Origin: Cytophagales bacterium | Lineage (GTDB): Bacteria; Bacteroidota; Bacteroidia; Cytophagales; ES-bin-26 | Length of the DNA: 9,509 bases | Reading direction: 5' to 3' | Assembly (NCBI GenBank): GCA_014379925.1 | Contig: JACMKY010000686.1 | Span: 1 to 9,509, forward strand | In this document: one piece after another, positions 1 to 5,934 of the stretch | How positions within the stretch are numbered: position 1 is the first letter of the stretch | Layout: the number at the start of each line of letters is the position of its first letter | Made by a program: the position numbers and the translations under genes | The notes under the pieces: generated by a model | The model's database searches: none | Told to the model about the DNA's origin: nothing | Seen by the model: the letters and a program-made list of their open reading frames with translations, nothing else

Positions 1-294
1 GGGAGATCCCGTCGGGGAGCCGTGGAAGTGCATCAGCGTGGTGATTGACCCCGTGCCCAGCACCCAGTTGATGGTGTAAGAGATGGTCTTTTTCTGCCGG
101 TCGTAACTGACCGTAGCCACGCCGCTTCCCGTCGTGGCCACGGCTGGCACGTGGTTGGCCCCGTTCATCTGAATGGGGCCGGCCTGAAGAATACCGGGTG
201 CCGCCGCCTCATCACAGCCGACTTGAACGAAGAGAATCGCGACCAACAAGAGCGGGGCAAATTTCCTGAGGCGTAACTGAGGCTTGATTTTCAT
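1..294 (-). CDS. CHRD-domain lipoprotein, 3' end cut off by window edge
   Basis: The reverse strand from 294 reads 98 codons without a stop and leaves the window. Residues 1-27 form a lipoprotein signal: a basic start (MKIKPQLRLRK), a hydrophobic core (PLLLVAILFVQV) and a lipid-acceptor Cys at 27 (VQVGC). After a short Ala/Pro linker, residues 43-77 match the opening of the CHRD (chordin) domain: MNGANHVPAVATTGSG, then VATVSYDRQKKTISYTINW. MHFHGSP at 88-94 corresponds to the family's AHIHGPA motif. CHRD proteins are secreted or surface-anchored beta-rich proteins with no firmly known bacterial function. This one should sit in the periplasm or on the outer membrane. The ATG at 294 is the only start that gives a complete signal peptide. 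Family assignment is strong; length and C-terminus are unknown. Confidence 0.85.
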   Translation of the reverse strand, partial: MKIKPQLRLRKFAPLLLVAILFVQVGCDEAAAPGILQAGPIQMNGANHVPAVATTGSGVATVSYDRQKKTISYTINWVLGTGSITTLMHFHGSPTGSP

Positions 295-651
295 CGGGTT
301 GAGAACCTGGAATGAAGGTGGATTTGAAGTTTGAGGTTTAAGGCGTGGCAAGATAGTTTATTCCGGTCAAATCAAGTCAATTTAACGGGGCAAGTTCCGG
401 GGATTGCCGGGACGCACCAGGATGTACGATGGACGGTCCGAATTGGTTTTTGCTTCCAGAAAAACTTGCCGACCAAAAACCCGAACCCGGCTGGCCACCG
501 GCTCAATACTCCGTCAGCCCCGGGCCCCGGACCAACCCGCCGCCGAAGGCCGTCGGCCCCCGCACGGGTTCCGTTGATTTTTCCCTCGCCGACGGCGGCG
601 GGCATCGCCAACGGGATGGTGGCCGATGGTGCGGTCGGAATAGTCGGTAAA

Positions 652-690
652 GCGGCCCGTGGCACCGGTCCCACCACCGGGACGGGCCGC
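652..690. repeat. Strong GC-rich inverted repeat (hairpin)
   Basis: GCGGCCCGT at 652-660 pairs perfectly with ACGGGCCGC at 682-690. Inside it, CCGGT at 665-669 pairs with ACCGG at 676-680 around the loop CCCACC. The result is an extended hairpin with a small asymmetric internal loop (GGCA against G). It is not followed by a T-run, so it is not itself a terminator. Confidence 0.7.
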
Positions 691-714
691 TGCTGGCCGC
701 TGCTGGCCGCTGCG
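685..714. repeat. Tandem repeat of GGCCGCTGCT, three copies
   Basis: The 10-mer GGCCGCTGCT occurs at 685-694 and 695-704. A third copy at 705-714 differs only in the last base. It overlaps the right arm of the 652-690 hairpin. The unit is not a multiple of three, which argues weakly against a translated repeat here. Confidence 0.75.
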
Positions 715-774
715 GTTGAACTGACCGGCGATCCCGGGGCCGGAAACGAAGCCCGCGCGGGCGTTGGTTGCCCA

Positions 775-806
775 GGGATTTTCCGGGAAATCCTTTTTTT
801 GTTTTT
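775..806 (+). terminator. Rho-independent terminator, plus strand
   Basis: GGATTT at 776-781 pairs perfectly with AAATCC at 788-793 around the 6-base loop TCCGGG. Seven T's follow at 794-800, then G and five more T's. This is the classic stem plus T-tract. On the reverse strand the same sequence gives A's, so it would end only plus-strand transcripts. No recognised plus-strand gene lies upstream in the window, which makes its target unclear. The stem has only two G-C pairs, so its efficiency is uncertain. Confidence 0.55.
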
Positions 807-949
807 CACCCCCGAACATTTTCGCCCTTTCGCGCCGCCGCCTCCCCGGTAACCAAATGGACTCAATTCCGTAAAGCCGGGAAACAAGGACGGTCGGCGG
901 CCTCCGGTTTCCCTTGCCCCCCTGGTCTGCCGCCAAAAAATAGCCAGCG

Positions 950-1738
950 ATGAAAACCAACGAAGAAGACCTGGTCCGGCTTTCGGACATTGCCGGCTCC
1001 ATCCTGGAAGTACAGGGGTACGTGGGACGTTCGGAATACAACGACTTTGCCACCCGCGAAGACATCAAAGAGGCCGTCGTCAGCCAAATGCAACAGATCG
1101 GCGGCGCGGCGGCCCTGCTGTCGGACGAATTCAAGGAGAAGTACCGCGACATCGATTGGGACGTGCTGAAGGGGTTGCAGTACAGCCACTACGACCAGGA
1201 GTTGGAAATGGACCTGATGCCCCACTGGTACATCATCACCAACGATTTTCCCGACATCCTGGCCCGCGTCTCCAACATCGTCACCGAACTGCAGCACGCC
1301 GACGAACTTGAAAACGAACTGATGCTGGACAACCCCCGCCCGACCCCCGAAGCGGTGGAAGCCAGGGTGGAAAGCGAGACGGCCCTCAACCAGCGCTTTA
1401 CCGAGGACGACCTGGTGGGCGACCTGGAAAGCGAGGCGGACGGGGGACCGGCCGCGCGCAACCCGCGCTTTACCCGGGACCTGCTGGAAGAAGTCGGGCT
1501 GGAAAGCCTCGACGAAAAGGAACGGAAAATACTGGAGGATGTCAGCCGGGAACTGACCAAGGACAACCAACTCGAGATGGAAAGCCTGGACAACCTGGAC
1601 CTGAGTACCTTCGATCGGGCCGACGACAGCTTCATCGACCAGCGCTTCGAGGACGTCGACCTGATGGAAGGCTCCTCGCTCGACGACGAACCACCGGGCG
1701 ACGACCCCCGCGAACGGGGGGATGGAATGTCGAACTGA
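950..1738 (+). CDS. HepT/DUF86-like protein with lost active site and acidic tail
   Basis: 262 residues. Residues 6-112 follow the HepT (DUF86) helical fold: LVRLSDIAGSILE, then QMQQIGGAAALLSDEFKEKY at 46-65, DIDWDVLKGL at 67-76 and WYIITNDFPDIL at 93-104. From Gly75 to Asp99 the spacing fits the family without gaps (my alignment from memory). Active HepT toxins are RNases with an RNxxxHxY motif, usually encoded beside an MNT nucleotidyltransferase antitoxin that modifies the Tyr. Here the Arg, His and Tyr positions read Gln77, Asp82 and Glu84, and no antitoxin gene lies nearby. The protein is therefore probably not an active HepT RNase. Residues 113-262 are acidic and likely disordered, with a repeated [ND]xRF motif at 147-150, 171-174 and 230-233. 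ATG 950 is preceded by an A-rich leader. No signal peptide, so cytosolic. The last codons lie in an inverted repeat. Fold assignment is good; function is unknown. Confidence 0.75.
   Translation: MKTNEEDLVRLSDIAGSILEVQGYVGRSEYNDFATREDIKEAVVSQMQQIGGAAALLSDEFKEKYRDIDWDVLKGLQYSHYDQELEMDLMPHWYIITNDFPDILARVSNIVTELQHADELENELMLDNPRPTPEAVEARVESETALNQRFTEDDLVGDLESEADGGPAARNPRFTRDLLEEVGLESLDEKERKILEDVSRELTKDNQLEMESLDNLDLSTFDRADDSFIDQRFEDVDLMEGSSLDDEPPGDDPRERGDGMSN
1705..1720. repeat. Perfect 6-bp GC hairpin inside the 3' end of the HepT-like gene
   Basis: CCCCCG at 1705-1710 and CGGGGG at 1715-1720 pair around the tetraloop CGAA. It lies within codons for Asp-Pro-Arg-Glu-Arg-Gly, about 15 bases before the stop codon and right beside the larger inverted repeat at 1725-1853. 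It may help transcript ending or stability between the two convergent genes. Role is inferred only. Confidence 0.55.
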
Positions 1739-1853
1739 TGAACAAGGAACTCCCAATGCCGAAGTGAAAAGGAGAATTCTATCCTTCGACCGGTTCGCCG
1801 CCGTCCGCGGATGCGGCGCGATTGGACATTCGGAGTTCTTCCGTTCGACATTC
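1725..1853. repeat. Inverted-repeat element between convergent genes
   Basis: The left arm starts GAATGTCGAAC (1725-1735) and the right arm ends GTTCGACATTC (1843-1853), an exact 11-base inverted repeat. Further in, GGAACTCCCAATGCC (1746-1760) is nearly the complement of GGACATTCGGAGTTC (1824-1838). Between the arms are an AAGGA/TCCTT hairpin (1769-1786) and a CGCCGC/GCGGCG hairpin (1796-1818). The element is about 129 bases and holds no gene. I recall TTCGACATTC-type intergenic repeats in Bacteroidota genomes but cannot verify a match here. No clear target duplication is visible. It may act as a two-way transcription end or be a small non-autonomous repeat. Confidence 0.7.
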
Positions 1854-1881
1854 ATTTTCTTTAGACACTCACCCCCAAACC

Positions 1882-2175
1882 TCACGCAAACTGTTGCAAC
1901 ACCTTCTGCAACTGGTTGGTCGGTACCACCCCGGACTGCCGCCACACGACTTTCCCCCGCTTGAATACGACCAGCGTCGGTACGCTGCGGACCTGGTATT
2001 GGTCGGCTACCTTCGGGTTCTTGTCAATGTCTATCTTGATGATTTTGGCCGAATCGCCCACCCGCCCCGCCAGTTCTTCCAGCATGGGCGCCTGGGTTTT
2101 GCACGGTCCGCACCAGGTGGCGTAGAAATCGACCAGCACGGGCTTGTCGGATTGAATCAGTTCGTTGAATCCCAT
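1882..2175 (-). CDS. trxA: Thioredoxin
   Basis: 97 residues with the complete thioredoxin fold signature. FYATWCGPCK carries the redox pair Cys22 and Cys25, followed by PMLEELA. IIKIDIDKNP at 45-54 is the central strand, and SVPTLVVFKRG at 64-74 holds the cis-Pro66. The length is slightly below the usual 100-110 residues. There is no signal peptide, so it is a cytosolic disulfide reductase acting with thioredoxin reductase. I chose the ATG at 2175 (MGFNELIQSDKPVLVDFYAT) because it gives the usual short lead before the first strand. A longer in-frame start at 2244 would add 23 residues unlike the family. It is transcribed towards the HepT-like gene and away from the AsmA-like gene; no strong promoter is visible in the 174-base divergent gap. 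The exact trxA orthologue is less sure, since Bacteroidota carry several thioredoxins. Confidence 0.93.
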   Translation of the reverse strand: MGFNELIQSDKPVLVDFYATWCGPCKTQAPMLEELAGRVGDSAKIIKIDIDKNPKVADQYQVRSVPTLVVFKRGKVVWRQSGVVPTNQLQKVLQQFA

Positions 2176-2349
2176 CGCATTGTACTTTAGTTGACGTTTT
2201 GGAATGCCGGGTGCGCAACCACTGGCTTTTCCTCCGGAAAACAACGTAAACCAGGAAACCGAGTTCCTTCGCCCGGGAAAACAAAACCAGAAAACGCGTG
2301 GATTGACGTAGATTTAAGTTCTGGGCTTCTACTTACCCCCTGGCCGGCT

Positions 2350-4815
2350 ATGAAACTGATCAAAGGCATGGGTTACGTTTGCTCGTTGCTGGTTCTGCTG
2401 GTCGGGTTGGCTTTCGCCGCGGTGGTGCATTACCAGGCCGAAATCCTGCAACGCATCAACGCCGAACTGAGCCGGAGGGTGAACGGAGAGGTGCGCATCC
2501 AGCGGGTCAACTTCACCATTTTTCGTCCGTTTCCGGCCGCCTCGCTCACGCTGGTGGGGTTGCGGGTGAAGGATTCCCTGTATCACCGCCCGCTGTTGCG
2601 GGCCGACAAGGTGTTCCTGCGGATCAATGTAAGAAAATTATTCGACCGCCGGCTGGTCTTCCGTTCGGTGCTGATCGAAAACGGGGCCGTCGCCCTCTTC
2701 CGGGACGCCCGGGGCTATTCCAACCTTTCCGCTTTCGGGCAACCGCCGCCCGCCGATACCCTCCCAACCCGGTCCGTCTCGTTCACGGTTGACCGGATCC
2801 GCCTGCGGAACGTGCGGATCAGCTACGTGGATACGCTCCAGCACAAGCGGTTTGCGTTCCGGTTGCTGCGCACCGATTTGTTCCTTCAAAAAGAGGGCCC
2901 GACCTGGCAAACGCGCCTGGTGGGCCGGATGCACTTCGGCGGGCTGGCCTTCAACACGCGCAAGGGAAGCTTTCTGACCAACCAGCCCGCCCAAATTGAC
3001 CTGCGGGCGGATTTCAATTCCGCCACGAAACAACTGCGGATCCGGCCTTCCCGCCTGGACGTCGGGGACGAAAACGCCGGCACCGGCTTTCGGCTGAGCG
3101 GCCAGTTCGTGCTCGCCCGGCCGGCCACGATGCGGTTGGTGATCGAAAGCCCGCGGGCCGACTACCAACGGCTGCTCCCGCTGTTGACGCCCCACCTAAC
3201 CGGGTACCTGAAGCGCCTGGGCGGCAGTCCGCTCCGGATCGAGGGGGTGCTGAAGGTGAAGGCTACCTTGTCGGGAGAAATCCGGGCCCGCCACCTGCCC
3301 CGGGTAGCGGTGGCCTTTGCCGCCGACCAGGCCACCGTTGCGGTCCAGTCCGAAACCATTACCGGCGCGCGCCTGCGGGGCAGCTTCACCAACCAGGCCG
3401 ACGCCCGTCAACCGCCCCACGACGTCAACTCGGTGGTGACGGTGACCCTGCGGCAAGGCAATTACCGCCGGTTTCCCGTCACCGCGGCCCTGCGGATCAC
3501 CAACCTGCGGAAGTCGCTGCTCGACATCCGGGCGGCAACCGACGTGGGCCTGCCGCAAATCAATCCGCTGCTCCAACCCGACAAGTACCAGCTGGCCGGG
3601 GGACGCCTCCGCCTGAACGTGCGGTACCGGGTAACGGCCAAGGCGTTTTACGCCCGCACCCCCGATCGGCTGCCGGGTACGCTGGAGGGGACGTTGCAAC
3701 TCACCGACGGCGAATGCCGGCTCCTGAGCCGGGGAACGCGGCTGGACCGCATCCGGGCGAATGTGCGCTTCGACGCCACCCGTGCGCGCATCGCGGTCCT
3801 GGATTTCCGCGTGAACCGCAATCCGGTGCGCATCGAGGGAGAGATCCAGAACCTGGTGGCGCTGCCGGGGTCGCCCCCCCGGAAAGTGACCGCCCACTTG
3901 CGCCTGAGCTCACCCTCCCTGGACCTGGCATCGGTCCTGCCACTCCCCCCGGCCGATGAAGAAAAGCGCGGGCGCCGGGTTGAAACGGGGAAAAAAATCC
4001 GGTTCATCCTCGATGAGCTCCTCGACAAAGTGGAACTGACGGCGCAGCTCGACATTGCCCACGTGCAATTAAAGAATTTCTCGGCCGATGGGCTCACGGG
4101 CCGGCTGCAGTTCCGCGACAACGCGGTGCGGCTGAAAGACATCCGGATGCGGGCTTCCGGGGGCAGTATGGTCCTGGACGGCAACATCGACGGGTTGGAT
4201 ACGCTACGGCACCCGTTCGAGGTAACGGCCACCGTGGAAAACGTGGACGTGCGGGCGTTTTTCTACGCGTGTGACAATTTCAACCAGCGCGTCATCGAGC
4301 ACCGCAACCTGCAGGGGAATCTGCACGCCCGGTTCACGTTCAAGGGTCATTTCGACGAGACTTTCCGGGTTGACCCGGCGAGCATGGCGGGTGATTTCGA
4401 CGTGCGGCTGCACGACGGCCGGCTGCTGGACTTCGAATCGTTGAACCACCTTTCCCGGCTGGTTTTCCGGAAAAGGAATTTCATGGACATCCAGTTTGCG
4501 GCCATCACCAACCGTTTCGTGTTGCGCGGCACCGAACTCGACATCCAACGCACCGAAGTGGCGTCCAACGTGCTTTCCTTTTACGTGGAGGGAAAGTACG
4601 CGTTCGGCGGTCCCACCGACCTGAGTTTCCGGGTACCGCTGAGCAACCTCAAAAGAAGGGGAGAGGATTACCGGCCCGAAAACGCCGGGCCCGACGCCAA
4701 GGCGGGCGGCAACATTTTCATCCGCGCCCGCAACCGGGACGGCAAGCTGCGTTTCGCCCTGGACCTTTTCAACCGGTACGCCAGGGAGAAAGGCAAGGCC
4801 CGGCCGTTGGAGTAG
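2350..4815 (+). CDS. AsmA-like inner-membrane protein
   Basis: 821 residues. One N-terminal membrane anchor (about 9-26, YVCSLLVLLVGLAFAAVV) is followed by a short helix, EILQRINAELSRRVNGEVRI, and the typical AsmA opening VNFTIFRPFPAASLTLVGLR (53-72). The rest is predicted to be long beta-rich repeats in the periplasm. The AsmA C-terminal region is about 560-765: LKNFSADGLTGRLQFRDNAV at 574-593, SGGSMVLDGNIDG at 603-615 and NLQGNLHARFTFKGHFDET at 653-671. AsmA/TamB-type proteins bridge the envelope and are linked to lipid transport or outer-membrane assembly; the exact role of this subgroup is not known. An in-frame ATG at 2191 would add 53 residues without a signal peptide, so I chose 2350, where the anchor begins at once. 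The 84-base gap to the next start and same orientation allow co-transcription with the lipoprotein gene. Weak -7-like boxes lie at 2308-2315 and 4836-4843. Confidence 0.85.
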   Translation: MKLIKGMGYVCSLLVLLVGLAFAAVVHYQAEILQRINAELSRRVNGEVRIQRVNFTIFRPFPAASLTLVGLRVKDSLYHRPLLRADKVFLRINVRKLFDRRLVFRSVLIENGAVALFRDARGYSNLSAFGQPPPADTLPTRSVSFTVDRIRLRNVRISYVDTLQHKRFAFRLLRTDLFLQKEGPTWQTRLVGRMHFGGLAFNTRKGSFLTNQPAQIDLRADFNSATKQLRIRPSRLDVGDENAGTGFRLSGQFVLARPATMRLVIESPRADYQRLLPLLTPHLTGYLKRLGGSPLRIEGVLKVKATLSGEIRARHLPRVAVAFAADQATVAVQSETITGARLRGSFTNQADARQPPHDVNSVVTVTLRQGNYRRFPVTAALRITNLRKSLLDIRAATDVGLPQINPLLQPDKYQLAGGRLRLNVRYRVTAKAFYARTPDRLPGTLEGTLQLTDGECRLLSRGTRLDRIRANVRFDATRARIAVLDFRVNRNPVRIEGEIQNLVALPGSPPRKVTAHLRLSSPSLDLASVLPLPPADEEKRGRRVETGKKIRFILDELLDKVELTAQLDIAHVQLKNFSADGLTGRLQFRDNAVRLKDIRMRASGGSMVLDGNIDGLDTLRHPFEVTATVENVDVRAFFYACDNFNQRVIEHRNLQGNLHARFTFKGHFDETFRVDPASMAGDFDVRLHDGRLLDFESLNHLSRLVFRKRNFMDIQFAAITNRFVLRGTELDIQRTEVASNVLSFYVEGKYAFGGPTDLSFRVPLSNLKRRGEDYRPENAGPDAKAGGNIFIRARNRDGKLRFALDLFNRYAREKGKARPLE

Positions 4816-4880
4816 GCAACAAGGCCCGGCCCGCATAAATTTTTACGTTGGATGGTTACACCGCGCAAGCCAGCTTCGAC

Positions 4881-4916
4881 ATGGCCAAAAAACACCGTCA
4901 TGGCCAAAAACCCGTC
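4881..4916 (+). repeat. Tandem duplication of a start-codon segment
   Basis: ATGGCCAAAAAACACCGTC (4881-4899) is followed directly by ATGGCCAAAAACCCGTC (4900-4916), the same segment less two bases. The second copy holds the chosen start of the lipoprotein gene. The first copy is in another frame and reads a 12-codon ORF (MAKKHRHGQKPV) that ends in TAA at 4917-4919, inside the lipoprotein gene. Confidence 0.7.
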
Positions 4917-5859
4917 TAAATACCTGGTCTTCCTCCTTCTCTTGCCTTTCGTCTTCAGTGGCTGCGAAAAGAATGCGGTTGACCCGGCTCCCGCGGGAGC
5001 CGGTGCGCGGGATGCCGCCCAGTTAAGAACGAGCCGCACCATTTCCTGCGGCTCCTTCCGATACGCCGATTCCGTGTACTACCTGCGGGAACAGCCAATC
5101 GATTACGTAGTGTCGCCCGTTGCCGCGCGGGCCGGTACCTACGGGGCTTTCCCGGAAGGACTTCAAATCAATGCAAGCACCGGCGCCATCAACGTCAGCC
5201 GAAGTCAAACTGGTTTGAAGTACCGGGTGTCCTTCGTGGCAGCCGGCACCACGGACACGTGTACCACGCACGTCACCATTTCCGGCGTAAATTACCTGAA
5301 CGGGTTGTACGTCCTGAGTCGGAATGATACCTTGGCCAAACCCTTTTACAACGCCTGGCGCAACGTGCCGCCGCCTTGCAGCGAAGGGGACGACGACGAG
5401 GAGGAAGATGACGACGACGACGAGGATGACGATGACGACGCTTGTGAGTTCGATGACGGCAACGACGATGACGACGGGGACGGGAAGAACGACGAACCCG
5501 CGGCCGGTCAGGAAGTGCGACCGAAAGGGGTGGATATCAATAAATTGAACGGTATCATTAACCTGAGGCGAACCGTACTGAACGGTACCTTCGGAGCAAT
5601 ACCGGTCAGTGGAACCACCCGTATTTTCCGAATCTACTACCGGCTCGGGGACGCCAGCAACCAAGCGCTCAACTTCATTGATGTTAAGCTGTCTTACTAC
5701 GCCCGGAGAAGTGATGTTCCCGCCAGTGTGTTGAGTGAAATCAACGAAAAAAACGGTGCCACGTTGCGCAGGGCCGCGCCACTGGCGGGGGGGCGCCCGG
5801 AAGGCGCAAGCCGCCAGGCGCGCCCGCCGCACATCGTCGTGACGGCCAGTGAAGAGTAA
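4900..5859 (+). CDS. Asp-rich lipoprotein with Ig-like N-terminal region
   Basis: 319 residues. MAKNPSKYLVFLLLLPFVFSGC is a lipoprotein signal with the acceptor Cys at 22, so the protein should be anchored in the outer membrane. An in-frame ATG at 4852 would add 16 residues before this signal and is less likely. The region up to about residue 143 resembles the putative Ig-like repeats of Cytophagia surface proteins (GAFPEGLQINASTGAINVS). I recognise no named family. Residues 162-199 are an unusual block of Asp and Glu between Cys160 and Cys182. It ends in DDDGDGKNDE (190-199), which looks like a DxDGDG calcium loop. The remainder (about 210-275, VDINKLNGIINLRRTVLNGT) is predicted beta-rich. 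The tail from 285 is Arg/Pro/Ala-rich. The gene lies 74 bases upstream of the TPR-CHAT gene on the same strand; a joint role is possible but not shown. Confidence 0.8.
   Translation: MAKNPSKYLVFLLLLPFVFSGCEKNAVDPAPAGAGARDAAQLRTSRTISCGSFRYADSVYYLREQPIDYVVSPVAARAGTYGAFPEGLQINASTGAINVSRSQTGLKYRVSFVAAGTTDTCTTHVTISGVNYLNGLYVLSRNDTLAKPFYNAWRNVPPPCSEGDDDEEEDDDDDEDDDDDACEFDDGNDDDDGDGKNDEPAAGQEVRPKGVDINKLNGIINLRRTVLNGTFGAIPVSGTTRIFRIYYRLGDASNQALNFIDVKLSYYARRSDVPASVLSEINEKNGATLRRAAPLAGGRPEGASRQARPPHIVVTASEE
5389..5496 (+). repeat. GAC/GAT-rich low-complexity tract coding for poly-Asp
   Basis: The stretch consists mostly of GAC, GAT and GAG codons in the lipoprotein frame, with short GAC runs such as GACGACGACGACGACGAG near 5410. 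Such triplet tracts can expand or contract by slippage without breaking the frame, so the acid block may vary in length between strains. Confidence 0.75.
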
Positions 5860-5888
5860 GCCCGCCGAAAGAATGGGTGCCGATCAAG

Positions 5889-5934
5889 TAGCCTTGTTGG
5901 GTTTTTTCCTAGTTTTGGGATCTCAACAAGGCTA
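5889..5934. promoter_or_regulatory. 11-bp inverted repeat at the TPR-CHAT start
   Basis: TAGCCTTGTTG at 5889-5899 is the exact complement of CAACAAGGCTA at 5924-5934. A G-T and a G-C pair can extend the arms inward to 13 bp. The right arm ends on the A of the TPR-CHAT start codon. The 24 bases between the arms contain the -7 box at 5910-5917. No T-run follows, so it is not a standard terminator. It could be an operator bound by a dimeric regulator, or an RNA hairpin that hides the start in read-through transcripts from the lipoprotein gene. Confidence 0.6.
5910..5917 (+). promoter_or_regulatory. Candidate Bacteroidota -7 promoter box
   Basis: TAGTTTTG is a perfect match to TAnnTTTG, the -7 box used by the Bacteroidota main sigma factor. 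Transcription would begin near 5923, leaving a leader of about 11 bases before the TPR-CHAT start at 5934. A matching -33 TTG at the usual distance is not present: the TTG triplets at 5894-5899 are too close. It would therefore be a weak or activator-dependent promoter. An 8-base motif with two free positions can occur by chance; its location is the main support. Confidence 0.4.

Larger units (their letters stand above)
295..949. other. 655-base gap with hairpins, no recognisable gene
   Basis: This stretch lies between the divergent starts of the CHRD lipoprotein and the HepT-like gene. Several frames stay open on both strands, for example minus 372-887 and plus 331-852. Their translations are low-complexity (Gly, Pro, Arg and Ala rich) and match no family I know, so I treat them as chance openings in GC-rich DNA. 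The stretch does contain structure: a GGCAA/TTGCC hairpin at 389-408, a 9-bp hairpin at 652-690, a 10-base tandem repeat at 685-714, a rho-independent terminator at 775-806, and a GGGAAAC/GTTTCCC pair (879-885 and 907-913) in the leader of the next gene. The bases just before 950 are A-rich (gccaaaaaatagccagcg), as is usual for Bacteroidota leaders. A decayed gene cannot be excluded. Confidence 0.6.

Noticed and set aside
349..380. Minus-strand promoter for the CHRD lipoprotein (TTGA, 21-base spacer, TATCTTG)
   Set aside because: Spacing is right, but the -7 box matches only 6 of 8 positions and nothing else supports it.
331..887. Open frames of about 170 residues on both strands in the left gap
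   Set aside because: Translations are low-complexity (Gly/Pro/Arg/Ala) without a known motif, and the plus-strand frame reads straight through the terminator at 775-806.
295..949. RNase P RNA, tmRNA or SRP RNA in the gap
   Set aside because: I looked on both strands for the core RNase P segment GAGGAAAGTCC, the tmRNA end with CCA, and the SRP GGAAGGAAGCA core, and saw none.
863..1945. 360-residue open frame on the minus strand
   Set aside because: It is antisense to the HepT-like gene and runs through the inverted repeat into the thioredoxin gene in the wrong frame. No recognisable domain.
2176..2244. Longer thioredoxin start at 2244
   Set aside because: The added 23 residues are unlike any thioredoxin lead and do not form a signal peptide.
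2191..2349. Longer AsmA-like start at 2191
   Set aside because: The added 53 residues are non-hydrophobic and would place the membrane anchor well inside the protein; the ATG at 2350 is directly before the anchor.
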